A program made the translations under genes and the position numbers. Shown here in pieces: positions 1 to 8,098 of a DNA stretch of 21,660 nt. How positions within the stretch are numbered: the stretch's first letter is position 1; the number at the start of each line of letters is the position of its first letter. The notes under the pieces were generated by a model. The model was not told the origin of the DNA, did not search any database, and saw only the letters and a list, made by a program, of their open reading frames with translations. Source of the DNA: an uncultured Vogesella sp. (GTDB lineage: Bacteria; Pseudomonadota; Gammaproteobacteria; Burkholderiales; Chromobacteriaceae); contig CAMLGD010000031.1 in assembly GCA_946479405.1 (NCBI GenBank), positions 1 through 21,660 of the forward strand, in the 5' to 3' direction.

Positions 1-913
1 TCACGGTAGGTTGGCCGAACAAGCCGGAGAGCGCCGGCAGCGGCGGCTTGGCGCGCACCACGCCGCGCTTGCCCTCGAGGCTCTCCAGCATCGCGGTTTC
101 TTCGCCGCAGACGTAGGCGCCGGCGGCCTTGCGCACGTCGAGCTTGAAGCGCTTGCCGGAAGCGAGGATGTTCTCGCCGAGGAAGCCGGCGTCTTCGGCC
201 AACCTGATCGCCTGGTTCAGCACGTCGAACGAATGCGGGTACTCGGAGCGCACGTAGATGTAGCCCTGGGTCGCGCCCACGGCGAGGCCGGCGATGGTCA
301 TGCCCTCGATCAGCATGAACGGGTCGTCTTCCATCACCATCCGGTCGGAATAGGTGCCGGAGTCGCCCTCGTCGGCGTTGCACACCACGTACTTCTGCTG
401 GGCTTCGGCCTGCGCCACGGTGCGCCACTTGATGCCGGTCGGGAACGCCGCGCCGCCACGGCCGCGCAGGCCGGAGTCGAGCACTTCCTGCACGATCGCC
501 GCGCCATCCATGCTCAGCGCGCGCTTGAGACCGGCAAAGCCTTCATGCGCCTGATAGTCGGCCAGCGACAGCGGGTCGGTGATGCCGACACGGGCGAAGG
601 TCAGGCGTTCCTGCTTCTTCAGATAGGGGATGTCCTCGGTCAGGCCGTGGCCGAGCGGGTGTTCCGCGCCGTGGATCAGCGCGTCGAACAGCGCCGCCAC
701 GTCGTCGGCCTCGACCGGGCCGTAGGCGACGCGGCCTTGCGCGGTCTCTACCTCGACCAGCGGTTCGAGCCAGAACAGGCCGCGCGAGCCGTTGCGCACC
801 AGCTCGATGTCGACACCGCGGCGCGCTGCTTCGGCGGCGAGGGCGGCGGCGGTGTCGTCGGCGCCCAGGGCGAGGGCGGCGGAATCTCTCGGGACAAACA
901 GGCGGATGCTCAT
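1..913 (-). CDS. fdsB: NAD-dependent formate dehydrogenase beta subunit FdsB (5' part; runs off the window)
   Basis: Seen: an open minus-strand frame from ATG 913 to base 1 without a stop, about 304 codons of a protein usually over 500 residues. The N-terminal ~110 residues (MSIRLFVPRDSAALALGADD...) look like the thioredoxin-like domain of NuoEF-type fusions. Then come the NuoF-family FMN/NADH motifs GLRGRGGAAFPTGIKW, CNADEGDSGTYSDR and AGAYVCGEETAMLESLEG. The start overlaps the fdsG stop by four bases (ATGA), so the two are translationally coupled. Known: FdsB carries FMN and a 4Fe-4S cluster and passes electrons from formate oxidation to NAD+ in the cytoplasmic FdsGBA complex. The Moco/W-cofactor subunit FdsA is expected just outside the window. 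A NuoF or hydrogenase-diaphorase homologue is the alternative; the FdsG partner and the molybdate-type regulator favour Fds. Confidence 0.9.
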   Translation of the reverse strand, partial: MSIRLFVPRDSAALALGADDTAAALAAEAARRGVDIELVRNGSRGLFWLEPLVEVETAQGRVAYGPVEADDVAALFDALIHGAEHPLGHGLTEDIPYLKKQERLTFARVGITDPLSLADYQAHEGFAGLKRALSMDGAAIVQEVLDSGLRGRGGAAFPTGIKWRTVAQAEAQQKYVVCNADEGDSGTYSDRMVMEDDPFMLIEGMTIAGLAVGATQGYIYVRSEYPHSFDVLNQAIRLAEDAGFLGENILASGKRFKLDVRKAAGAYVCGEETAMLESLEGKRGVVRAKPPLPALSGLFGQPTV

Positions 914-1389
914 TGTGCCTCCTTCACGTTGGCCAGGAGGCGGTCGAGCTTGGCGGCGTCGACGCGCGAGACCATCTTGTCGTTCAACTGGATGTTCGGG
1001 CCGGTGGAGCACAGGCCCAGGCAGTACACCGGCTCGAGCCCGATGCTTTGATCGGCGCTACGGCCGTGCAGGCTACAGCCCAACACCTGTTCCGCGTGCG
1101 CGGTCAGCTCGCGGCTGCCGCGCGCCTGACAGGCCTCGGCCTGGCAGATCTGCAGCGTATGGGCAGCCGGCGGGCTGGTGCGAAAGTGGTGGTAGAAGGT
1201 GATAACGCCGTGCACTTCGGCACGGCTCTGGCTCTGCGCCAGGGCGATGTCGGCCACCGCCCAGTCCGGGATGTAGCCCAGCGTGTCCTGCACCGCGTGC
1301 AGGATCGGCAACAAGGCGCCGGCTTGCTGTTGGTGCGCCTGGAGGATGGCGTGGACTTGCGTGCGCGCCAGGTCTTGTTGCGTGGTCAT
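910..1389 (-). CDS. fdsG: NAD-dependent formate dehydrogenase gamma subunit FdsG
   Basis: A 159-residue NuoE-like [2Fe-2S] protein. The four cluster cysteines are visible as C82-x4-C87 (CQAEAC) and C123-x3-C127 (CLGLC), the spacing of NuoE/HoxE proteins. The start MTTQQDLART at 1389 is chosen over an upstream ATG at 1491 because GAGGAGCC lies just upstream and because the extra 34 residues look non-homologous. In Fds enzymes this subunit pairs with FdsB to form the diaphorase module that reduces NAD+. It is the first gene of the minus-strand operon and overlaps fdsB by 4 bp. The divergent regulator at 1608 probably controls it from the 218-bp shared upstream region. Confidence 0.92.
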   Translation of the reverse strand: MTTQQDLARTQVHAILQAHQQQAGALLPILHAVQDTLGYIPDWAVADIALAQSQSRAEVHGVITFYHHFRTSPPAAHTLQICQAEACQARGSRELTAHAEQVLGCSLHGRSADQSIGLEPVYCLGLCSTGPNIQLNDKMVSRVDAAKLDRLLANVKEAQ

Positions 1390-1607
1390 GGTGGCTCCTC
1401 TGTTGAGCGTCTGCCGTGCGGGCATGTCATTGTGGATTGACACGATTGTCGCGCCGAAGTCACAGGGCGATGTGTCTTTATCCGACGCCAAATGGTCGAG
1501 AACACGCGACAGCCATATGTACTGCTAAGCATAATATCCGCCACGGTTTTGTGCAGAGTGCTAGCTTATGCGCGAGTTTTCAATATGAATCGAATGACCG
1601 GATAAAT
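1390..1607. promoter_or_regulatory. divergent promoter region between fdsG and its presumed regulator
   Basis: A 218-bp region, more AT-rich towards the regulator, with no gene. The octamer CATAATAT occurs at 1530-1537 and 1620-1627; the second copy overlaps the regulator's start region. A loose dyad with ATATG and CATAATAT arms around a 10-base centre spans about 1514-1537 and has the size of a LysR/ModE-type site. No convincing -35/-10 pair was found. Operator status is inference. Confidence 0.4.
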
Positions 1608-2744
1608 ATGCAGCCAAAACATAATATGGCGTCGCAGCTGCGGGTACACAGCCAGCTGGTGTGGGGCGTGGCGGGCGATGCCGGCGAGCAGATTCCGTTC
1701 CGGCTGATCGAGCTGCTGACCGCGGTGCATGCCCACGGCAGCCTGCTGACGGCGGCCAAGGCGTGCGATACCTCATACCGCCATGCCTGGGGGCTGGTGC
1801 AGCAGGCGCAGCAGCTGCTGGGCGTGCCGCTGGTGACCATGGCGCGCGGTCGCGGCGCACGGCTTACCCCGCTGGGCGAGCGGCTGGTGTGGGCCAATCA
1901 CCGCATCAAGGCGCGCATCGGCCCGTTGCTGGAAACGCTGGCGTCGGAGATCGAGTCCGAGCTGCGGCTGGCGCTGCAGGCGGTGGGCGCGCCGCTGCGG
2001 CTGCATGCCAGCCACGGTTTTGCGGTGGAAAAACTGATGCGCACGCTGAGCGAGGCCGGCATGGCCATCGACCTCAAGTACCGCAGCAGCCAGGACGCGG
2101 TGGCGGCGCTGCAGGCCGGCGAATGCGATCTGGCCGGCTTTCACGTGCCGCTGGGCGAGTTCGAGCCGGCCATCGTCGCCAGCTACGCCGCCCACCTGGA
2201 CCCGCACAAGCATTGCGTAATCCATATCGTGACCCGGCGCCAGGGGCTGATGCTGGCGCGCGGCAATCCGCGCAAGGTTTACGACATCGCCGATCTGGCA
2301 CGGCCGGAGGTGCGCTTCGTCAACCGCCAGCCCGGCTCCGGCACGCGGCTGCTGCTGGACAAGCTGCTGCAGAAGGCCGGCGTGGCGCCGCAGCAGGTAC
2401 ACGGTTACGAACAGGCGGAGCTGACCCATGCCGCGGTGGCGGCCTTTATCGCCAGCGGCATGGCCGATGTCGGGCTGGGCATCGAAACCGCGGCCCGGCG
2501 CTTCGACCTGGATTTCCTGCCGCAGCAGAACGAGCGCTACTTTTTCTTGCTGCACCGCGACATGCTGCAGCACCCGACACTGCAGCGCATGTTGGCCGCA
2601 TTGCAAAGCACGGCGTTCCGCGACGCGGTGGGCCAGCTGGCAGGCTACGATGCCGCCAGCGCCGGTACCGTGCTGGGCGTGGACGAGGCGTTTGCCAGCC
2701 TGCGCGCCGGAGTCGACGGCGGTACAGTTATGATCCGGAGATGA
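1608..2744 (+). CDS. ModE-like HTH / PBP-like domain transcriptional regulator, divergent to fds
   Basis: 378 residues if translation starts at ATG 1608; ATG 1626 is an equally possible start, and neither has a strong Shine-Dalgarno. Residues ~30-95 form a winged HTH of ModE/LysR style (LLTAVHAHGSLLTAAKACDT, YRHAWGLVQQAQQLLG, RGARLTPLGERL). YRHAW resembles the YKSAW of ModE. Residues ~130-350 resemble the PBP-like domain found in molybdate-linked proteins (VNRQPGSGTRLLLD, GMADVGLGIETAARRF). Known: such one-component regulators sense an oxyanion or small ligand. Position suggests control of formate dehydrogenase, an Mo/W enzyme, making molybdate, tungstate or formate plausible effectors (inference). 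It is not a classical LysR: the HTH is followed directly by the PBP fold without the usual LysR linker signature. Confidence 0.8.
   Translation: MQPKHNMASQLRVHSQLVWGVAGDAGEQIPFRLIELLTAVHAHGSLLTAAKACDTSYRHAWGLVQQAQQLLGVPLVTMARGRGARLTPLGERLVWANHRIKARIGPLLETLASEIESELRLALQAVGAPLRLHASHGFAVEKLMRTLSEAGMAIDLKYRSSQDAVAALQAGECDLAGFHVPLGEFEPAIVASYAAHLDPHKHCVIHIVTRRQGLMLARGNPRKVYDIADLARPEVRFVNRQPGSGTRLLLDKLLQKAGVAPQQVHGYEQAELTHAAVAAFIASGMADVGLGIETAARRFDLDFLPQQNERYFFLLHRDMLQHPTLQRMLAALQSTAFRDAVGQLAGYDAASAGTVLGVDEAFASLRAGVDGGTVMIRR
2591..2600 (+). repeat. GTTGGCCGCA repeat, copy in a coding region
   Basis: Exact 10-mer inside the regulator gene, read as codons TTG-GCC-GCA (Leu-Ala-Ala). Confidence 0.6.
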
Positions 2745-2812
2745 GGCTTGCGCCCCGCCTGTGCGGCGCGGTGCGGCCATTTTTGCTGGCGGGCAGGGCG
2801 GCGGGCCGCAAC

Positions 2813-2825
2813 AAGGTTGGCCGCA
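2813..2825 (+). repeat. AAGGTTGGCCGCA repeat, intergenic copy
   Basis: Exact 13-base long form of the repeat, in the 115-bp gap between the regulator at 1608-2744 and the M24 peptidase. It is a single copy without an inverted partner. Confidence 0.75.
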
Positions 2826-2859
2826 GCGCGCCAGTGCGCAGTATTCGACTGGAGTGGCG

Positions 2860-4080
2860 ATGACAATCGGAGTCGGTGGACAAACACAGGCGCAAGCGCT
2901 GGCAGGCTTGCATGACATGACCGCAGGTGCAGAGCCGATCGCGCTGGACGAGTACCGCCAGCGCATTGCCCGCGCCCAGCAGCGCATGCAGGCGCTGGGC
3001 ATCGATGCCATGTACCTGCATGCCGGCAGCAGCCTGACTTACTTTACCGGCCTGCAGTGGCGGCCGAGCGAACGGCTGGTGGGCGCCATCCTGCCCAGCC
3101 GTGGCGAGGTGCAGTTCATTGCGCCGTGGTTCGAGCTGGGCACCATCCACGATTTCATGCTGCTGCAAGGGCCGGTGCATAGCTGGCACGAGGACGAAAG
3201 CCCGTACCAGCTGCTGGCCGAGGTGCTGCACGGCATGCTGCCGGCGCAGGCGGGCAGCGTGTTGGCACTGGACGAGAGCACGCCGTATTTCGTGGTCGCC
3301 GGCCTGCAGCAGCACTGCCGCCAGCTCAGCCTGCAGGATGCGCGGGTGATTACCGCCTGGTGCCGCATGCACAAGTCGGCAGCCGAGCTGGCGCTGATGC
3401 AGCGCGCCAAGCAGATGACGCTGGCGGTGCAGCAGGCAGTGGCCAGCACGCTGTACGCCGGCATCACCACCACCGAGGTGCAGGCCTTCATCCAGCAGGC
3501 GCACCGCAAGGTGGGGGCCAGCGGTTCCACCTTCTGCATCGTGCTGTTCGGCGAGGCCACTGCCTACCCGCACGGCGTGCGGCATGCGCAGACGCTCAAG
3601 GATGGCGACATGGTGCTGATCGATACCGGCTGCGCGCTGCACGGTTATCTTTCCGACATCACCCGCAGCTATGTGTTCGGCACGCCCAGCGCGCGGCAGC
3701 GGCAGGTGTGGAATGCGGAAAAAGCAGCCCAGGCGGCGGCGTTCGCCGCGGCGCAGATTGGCACCGCTTGCGGCGAGGTGGACCGCGCGGCGCGGCGGCA
3801 GCTGGAAGCAGACGGCTTTGGCCCCGGCTATGCCTTGCCCGGTCTGCCGCACCGCACCGGGCATGGCATCGGGCTGGATATCCACGAGTGGCCGTACCTG
3901 GTCAGCAGCGATGAAACCCCGCTGGCTGCCGGCATGTGCTTCAGCAATGAGCCGATGATCTGCGTGCCGGGCGAATTTGGCGTGCGGCTGGAAGATCACT
4001 TCTACATGAGCGACAGCGGGCCGCGCTGGTTTACCCAGCCCAGCCACAGTATCGACGACCCGTTCGGGCTGGGCGGCTAG
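2860..4080 (+). CDS. M24-family metallopeptidase (Xaa-Pro dipeptidase/aminopeptidase type)
   Basis: 406 residues; start ATG 2860 is preceded by GGAG seven bases upstream. Residues ~30-165 form the creatinase/prolidase N-terminal domain and ~175-400 the pita-bread catalytic domain. Metal ligands of the family are visible: D255 (LIDTG), D266 (LSDITR), H335 (RTGHGIGLDIHE), E364 (SNEPM) and E378 (VRLEDH), with the substrate-side His in YPHGVRH (H238). Known: these enzymes use two Mn/Co ions to cleave Xaa-Pro bonds in dipeptides or at peptide N-termini. No signal peptide is seen, so it is cytoplasmic. It appears monocistronic and ends at the strong hairpin at 4104-4142. The exact specificity (PepQ-like, PepP-like or another creatinase-fold hydrolase) cannot be set from sequence alone. 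Confidence 0.9.
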   Translation: MTIGVGGQTQAQALAGLHDMTAGAEPIALDEYRQRIARAQQRMQALGIDAMYLHAGSSLTYFTGLQWRPSERLVGAILPSRGEVQFIAPWFELGTIHDFMLLQGPVHSWHEDESPYQLLAEVLHGMLPAQAGSVLALDESTPYFVVAGLQQHCRQLSLQDARVITAWCRMHKSAAELALMQRAKQMTLAVQQAVASTLYAGITTTEVQAFIQQAHRKVGASGSTFCIVLFGEATAYPHGVRHAQTLKDGDMVLIDTGCALHGYLSDITRSYVFGTPSARQRQVWNAEKAAQAAAFAAAQIGTACGEVDRAARRQLEADGFGPGYALPGLPHRTGHGIGLDIHEWPYLVSSDETPLAAGMCFSNEPMICVPGEFGVRLEDHFYMSDSGPRWFTQPSHSIDDPFGLGG

Positions 4081-4103
4081 ACAAGGCGCCGCCGCGGCGG
4101 CGG

Positions 4104-4142
4104 CAAAGGTTGGCCGCAGCCAGCACGTGCGGCCAACCTTTG
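4104..4142. terminator. bidirectional hairpin terminator built from two inverted AAAGGTTGGCCGCA copies
   Basis: Arms AAAGGTTGGCCGCA (4105-4118) and TGCGGCCAACCTTT (4128-4141) are perfectly complementary. One more C-G pair (4104/4142) makes 15 bp, with a 9-base loop. It lies between convergent genes (M24 peptidase and solute-binding protein). The A/T ends give a short U tract in both directions. Both arms are exact copies of the window-wide repeat. Confidence 0.8.
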
Positions 4143-4158
4143 GTGGCGGACGCGGGCC

Positions 4159-4893
4159 TTATTGCGGCAGCTGGTATTGCTGCAGCAGCTTGGCAAACTC
4201 GCCGCTCTTGTGCAGCGCCTGCAGCCCGCGGTTGAACTCGGCGGTCAGCCGGGCGTTGTCCGGTTTGGCCCGGGCAAAGCCGACATACAGCGGCATCACC
4301 GCGACCGGCGGCTCCTGCCAGTGGATTTTGGCAACCTGGGCGCTGGTCAGCGCCGGCAGCAGCGAGCTGGCCAGCATCTTGTCGATCAGCACCAGATCCA
4401 GCCGGCCGGCGGCCAGTTTTTTCAGATTGGTCAGGTCGTCGTTGGCCGGCTCCACCTGCAGCCTGGCGGCGTCGAAGGCATCCGGGTTCTTGTAGTCGCG
4501 TACCACGCCGATGACATAGGGCTTGAGCGCCGCCAGCTTGGCGACCGCCAGCGGCTTGTCGTGCCGCGCGTAAAAGCCGATCACGGTGTTGACCAGCGGT
4601 GCGCTGTAGCGCAGGTAGTCGGCGCGTTCGGCCTGGTACCACACCGCCATCACGCCATCGAACTGGCCGCTATGTACCTCGGCCATCAGCCGTGCCCACG
4701 GACGGTAATGCAGTTGCAGGCTGTAGCCGCGCTTGGCCAGCGCTGCGCGGGTAATGGCGGCCACCACGCCATCGTTCGGCAACGCCAGCGAGAAGTAGGG
4801 CGGATAATCGGTGGTGGCCAGATTGATGGTCTGGCTGGCCAGTACCGCCGGGCTGCACAGCAGCAGGCACAGGGCGCGGATCAGTCGTGACAT
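4159..4893 (-). CDS. periplasmic amino-acid-type solute-binding protein (SBP family 3)
   Basis: 244 residues beginning MSRLIRALCLLLCSPAVLASQT, a Sec signal peptide with likely cleavage after VLA. The mature part follows the SBP_bac_3 pattern: INLATTDYPPYFS, DGVVAAITRAALAKRGYSLQLHYRPWARLMAEVHSGQFDGVM, Y..ERADYLRYSAPLV, LAAGRLDLVLIDK and FNRGLQALHKSGEFAKLLQQY. Known: the family binds polar amino acids or similar small molecules for ABC importers; stand-alone members also occur as sensors or orphans. No ATPase or permease gene is adjacent, and DedA is divergent, so this is an orphan receptor here. A longer frame extends upstream, but ATG 4893 is where the signal peptide begins. The Shine-Dalgarno is weak. 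The ligand is unknown. Confidence 0.85.
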   Translation of the reverse strand: MSRLIRALCLLLCSPAVLASQTINLATTDYPPYFSLALPNDGVVAAITRAALAKRGYSLQLHYRPWARLMAEVHSGQFDGVMAVWYQAERADYLRYSAPLVNTVIGFYARHDKPLAVAKLAALKPYVIGVVRDYKNPDAFDAARLQVEPANDDLTNLKKLAAGRLDLVLIDKMLASSLLPALTSAQVAKIHWQEPPVAVMPLYVGFARAKPDNARLTAEFNRGLQALHKSGEFAKLLQQYQLPQ

Positions 4894-5128
4894 AAAGCGT
4901 TTGCTCGTAGTGGCCGGCAAGCCGCTGCCGCGCGGGTAGCGCGCTGGGCTGGCCGGTTTTGCGCCGCTGCCGGGTGGACGTCTGGCGCAGGCGGCGCGGT
5001 GGCGCTTCACGGCCGGGCATGGCGGTTGCCGCTGCCTGGGTTGGTCGCAGCGGCTGCCGGGTTTTTGCAGCAAGCTTGTACACTCGAAGCGGAATCCGCT
5101 GCAAGTGCCTTTACCATCGGGAATGTTC
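4894..5128. promoter_or_regulatory. divergent intergenic region between the solute-binding protein and DedA genes
   Basis: 235 bp with no gene. It holds GTTGGTCGCA at 5040-5049, a one-mismatch relative of the window's GTTGGCCGCA repeat. No clear sigma-70 promoter was recognised on either strand. Confidence 0.35.
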
Positions 5129-5686
5129 ATGACACTCGCGCAACTGCTTGCCGACTATGGCTACCTGGCTGTTTTTTGCGGCACGCTACTGGAAGGCGAA
5201 AGCATCCTGTTGCTGGCCGGTTTTGCCGCGCACCAGGGCTATCTGTCCTGGCCGCTGGTGGTGTTGCTGGCGCTGTGCGGCGGCACGCTGGGCGACCAGC
5301 TGTTCTTCTGGCTGGGCCGCCGTTACAACACTGCGCTGCTGCGGCGCCTGCCTGCCGGCGAGCAGCGTGCCGAACAGGTCAACCGCCTGCTGCTGCGCTA
5401 CGACGCCGGGGTGATTGTCGGCGTGCGCTTCATGTACGGCTTGCGGGTGATCGGCCCCATCGTGATCGGCATGAGCCGGGTGCCGGCCTGGCGCTTTGTC
5501 TGCTTCAACCTGCTGGGGGCGGCGATCTGGGCGCCGCTGATCGCCGGCATCGGTTTCCTGTTTGGCCAATCGCTGCAATGGCTGTTTGCCGATCTCAAGC
5601 GCTACGAAGAGGCGGCGCTGCTGGCGGTGGTGCTGCTGCTGATTGCCGGCAAGCTGCTGCACCGCGTGTGGCAGCGGCGGCGCTAG
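5129..5686 (+). CDS. DedA-family integral membrane protein (SNARE-associated/VTT domain)
   Basis: 185 residues from ATG 5129, chosen because GGGA sits six bases upstream; ATG 5123 and GTG 5105 are in frame but poorly placed. DedA features are visible: the N-terminal re-entrant region with an acidic residue (CGTLLEGESILLLAGFAAHQG), the central GTLGDQLFFWLGRRYN, the arginine-rich motif VRFMYGLRVIGPIVIGMSRVPAWRFVCFNLLGAAIWA, and a C-terminal hydrophobic helix ending HRVWQRRR. Known: DedA proteins are inner-membrane proteins implicated in lipid-carrier or phospholipid translocation, membrane homeostasis and drug/pH tolerance. Length is at the short end of the family. It stands alone, divergent from the solute-binding protein. 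The lipid substrate is not known. Confidence 0.88.
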   Translation: MTLAQLLADYGYLAVFCGTLLEGESILLLAGFAAHQGYLSWPLVVLLALCGGTLGDQLFFWLGRRYNTALLRRLPAGEQRAEQVNRLLLRYDAGVIVGVRFMYGLRVIGPIVIGMSRVPAWRFVCFNLLGAAIWAPLIAGIGFLFGQSLQWLFADLKRYEEAALLAVVLLLIAGKLLHRVWQRRR

Positions 5687-5696
5687 GGGCATGGCT

Positions 5697-5709
5697 TGCG
5701 GCCAACCTT
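5697..5709 (-). repeat. AAGGTTGGCCGCA repeat, intergenic copy between convergent genes
   Basis: Exact 13-base long form on the minus strand, in the 31-bp gap between the convergent DedA and FAD-oxidoreductase genes. The element can fold weakly on itself (TTG...CAA) but lacks the second copy that makes the 4104-4142 hairpin. Confidence 0.75.
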
Positions 5710-5717
5710 GACCGCGC

Positions 5718-7079
5718 TCAGATCACATCCGGGTCGATGAATAGCGGTGAGCCGTCGCTGAAGCGGGACAGACGGAACGGCGCCGGGTCGACCACAGGCG
5801 TGGCGCCGCGCAGCAGGTCGGCCGCCAGCCGTCCGGCACCGGGGCCAATGCCGAAGCCATGGGCGCTGAAGCCGGTGGCCAGCACCAGCCCCGGCAGCTG
5901 CTCCACTGGCGAGATGACCGGAATCAGATCCGGGGTCAGGTCGATGCGCCCGGCCCAGGCGCCGGCCAACGTGGTGTCGGCCAACGTGGCGCGGCCCTGT
6001 TTCAGCCGCTGCAGGGCGCGCCGCGCGACGCCCAGATCGGGCGCCGGATCGTAGATACGCTCGGTTTCGAACACCGACACCTGGTCGGCGCGGCGGCTGC
6101 GGTGCTGCCGCCAGTGCTGCACAAAATGCCGCAGGCCAAAATGCAGCTTGATATGGCGCCAGTTGCGCCACAGCAGCGGGGCGAAGTCGCGCAGGAAGCG
6201 CAGCCCGTCCGGCACCACATCGAAAATCTCGTCTTCGCGCAGCGTCAGGGTAAAGCCTTCGTCCTGCCGGCGGCGCAGGCAGAAATCGCTGGAGCAGAAG
6301 GTGCCGGGGATGATGGCGGCACTGGCGCTGGTACGCGCCACGGTGGCGCGCACGTTCAGCTGCGGCAGCCGTACGCCGTGCTGGCGCAGAAACAGCGACG
6401 ACCAGGCGCCGGCCGCCAGCAGCACGGCGGGGGCGCGGATGCTGCCGTGTTCGGTGATTACGCCGCCAACCTTGCCATCCTCCAGCAGCAGCGCCCGCGC
6501 CGCGGTGTGCTGATGCAGGCTGACCCCGGCCTGGCGCGCGGCGGCGGCCAGTGCCGGCACCGCCACGCCGGGTTCGGCCCGCGCATCGGTGGGGGTGGCA
6601 ATGCCGCCCAGCCACGGTGCCGCGCCGGACGGCAGCAGTGCTGCTGCCTGCGCCGCATCCAGCTCGTCAACCTGGATGCCGGCGGCGCGGCCATTGACGG
6701 CCCAGCGCTGCCAGCGCGCCAGTTCCCTGGCGTCGCGGGTCAGGCTGATCAAGCCGCTGCGGCGAAAGCCCAGATCGGTGTCCAGGCTGTGCTGCAGTTG
6801 CTCCCAGCGCGCCAGGCTGTGCACGATCAGCGGCAGCTCGCGCCGGTCGCGCCCTTGCTGGCGCACCCAGCCCCAGTTGCGGCTGGATTGCTCGGCGGCG
6901 ATCAGTCCTTTTTCCAGCACCGCTACGCGCAGGCCGTGGGTGACCAGTTCCAGCGCCGCGCTGATGCCGATGACACCGCCGCCAATGATCACCACATCGG
7001 CGCTGGCGGGCAGCGCGTCGTCGCTGCGGGTGGGGGTAAAAGGCTGGGCGAGCGTGTGGGTGGCGGTAGCGGTAGACAT
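5718..7079 (-). CDS. FAD-dependent oxidoreductase, DAO (D-amino-acid oxidase/glycine oxidase) family
   Basis: 453 residues. The FAD-binding Rossmann motif is VVIIGGGVIGISAALELVTHG (GxGxxG at ~33-38) with the ribose-binding Glu in VLEKG (E56). The C-terminus has the family's second FAD segment LVLATGFSAHGFGIGPGAGRLAADLL. The stretch SSRNWGWVRQQGRDRRELPL is typical of a proteobacterial subgroup of amine/amino-acid dehydrogenases. Known: DAO-fold enzymes oxidise secondary or primary amines of amino acids (DadA, glycine or sarcosine oxidases, PuuB). The real substrate is not readable. The start ATG 7079 has a weak Shine-Dalgarno; a 23-residue extension precedes the Rossmann fold. It is 98 bp downstream of, and codirectional with, the LysR gene, so shared regulation is possible. 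It is soluble, with no signal peptide. Confidence 0.82.
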   Translation of the reverse strand: MSTATATHTLAQPFTPTRSDDALPASADVVIIGGGVIGISAALELVTHGLRVAVLEKGLIAAEQSSRNWGWVRQQGRDRRELPLIVHSLARWEQLQHSLDTDLGFRRSGLISLTRDARELARWQRWAVNGRAAGIQVDELDAAQAAALLPSGAAPWLGGIATPTDARAEPGVAVPALAAAARQAGVSLHQHTAARALLLEDGKVGGVITEHGSIRAPAVLLAAGAWSSLFLRQHGVRLPQLNVRATVARTSASAAIIPGTFCSSDFCLRRRQDEGFTLTLREDEIFDVVPDGLRFLRDFAPLLWRNWRHIKLHFGLRHFVQHWRQHRSRRADQVSVFETERIYDPAPDLGVARRALQRLKQGRATLADTTLAGAWAGRIDLTPDLIPVISPVEQLPGLVLATGFSAHGFGIGPGAGRLAADLLRGATPVVDPAPFRLSRFSDGSPLFIDPDVI

Positions 7080-7177
7080 GACAGGCGAGGGCAGTGATGA
7101 CAGAGACTGCGCAAGCTAGGGGAATGGCCGCTGCGATGCAATCTCAATAAGTGATTTACATATGCTCGCCGGCAGGG

Positions 7178-8089
7178 TTACGCCGGTGACGCACTGCGCA
7201 GCGCGGTGCATACCTCGCGCACGCAGCCGCGCAGCCAGCGGTGCGCCGGGTCGGCGTGCAGCCGCGGGTGCCACAGCAGCGATACCGTGATCTGCGGCGC
7301 CGGAAACGGCAGCGTAAAACTGTGCATGCCGGCGCGCAGATTGCCGGTGTGCTGCTCCGGCACACAGGCGATCAGGTCGCTGTCGCGCGCCAGTGTCAGC
7401 GCGGTGGCAAAGCCGCCGACGATGGTGACGATGTCGCGCGTCAGCCCGAACGGCTGCAACGCGCTATCCAGCAGCCCGGTCACCACGCCGCGGCGCGAGA
7501 TGGCAATGTGCTGGCCGGCGGCAAACTGCGCCAGCGTGATCTCGCCGTGGCTTAACGGATGCCCGTGACGCACCACGCCGATGAAGCGGTCGTGAAACAG
7601 CGTCTGCACGTGCAGCTCCGGGCTGGTGGCCGCGTCCACCACGCCGGTATCCAGGTCGACGCTGCCATCGCGCAGCGGCGCGCTGTCCTTGTCCTGCTTG
7701 GGCAGAAAATGCAGCCGCACCGCGGGTGCCTGCTGGCGCACGCGCGCCAGTAGTGCGGCGCCGAAGTTCTCCACAAATCCCTCGCTGCTGCGCAGGGTGA
7801 AGGTGCGCTCCAGCCGCGCCAGATCCGGCGTCTGCGCCGGACGCAGCACCGTTTCCGCGCCCTGCACCAGCTGGCTTACCTGCTCGCGCAGTTCCAGCGC
7901 CCGCGGCGTTGGCACCAGACCACGGCCGGCGCGTACCAGCAGCGGGTCGCCGGTGACTTCGCGCAGCCGCGCCAGCGCCCGGCTCATCGCCGACGGGCTG
8001 AGCTGCAGCCGTTGCGCCGCGCGCGCGACGCTGCCTTCGGCCAGCAGCACGTTGAGGGTAATCAGCAGATTGAGATCGGGGAGCGCCAT
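7178..8089 (-). CDS. LysR-family transcriptional regulator
   Basis: 303 residues starting MALPDLNLLITLNVLLAEGSVARAAQRLQLSPSAMSRALARLREVTGDPLLVRAGRGLVPTPRALEL, a textbook LysR winged HTH (residues ~1-65). The effector domain begins at ~90 (FTLRSSEGFVENFGAALLARV). SPSAMSRAL and DPLLVR place it in the NodD/LinR-like subgroup. ATG 8089 is preceded by AAGGTGCC at good spacing; the upstream in-frame extension lacks homology. It is divergent from an MFS exporter with a 124-bp shared region containing the dyad TTGGCATAGCCAA. The simplest reading is local control of that transporter and possibly the FAD oxidoreductase downstream (inference). Confidence 0.9.
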   Translation of the reverse strand: MALPDLNLLITLNVLLAEGSVARAAQRLQLSPSAMSRALARLREVTGDPLLVRAGRGLVPTPRALELREQVSQLVQGAETVLRPAQTPDLARLERTFTLRSSEGFVENFGAALLARVRQQAPAVRLHFLPKQDKDSAPLRDGSVDLDTGVVDAATSPELHVQTLFHDRFIGVVRHGHPLSHGEITLAQFAAGQHIAISRRGVVTGLLDSALQPFGLTRDIVTIVGGFATALTLARDSDLIACVPEQHTGNLRAGMHSFTLPFPAPQITVSLLWHPRLHADPAHRWLRGCVREVCTALRSASPA

Positions 8090-8098
8090 GCCGGCACC

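Noticed and set aside
2745..2812. Possible intrinsic terminator before the ATTTTTGC tract after the regulator gene at 1608-2744
   Set aside because: Only short, poorly placed GC stems; not convincing.
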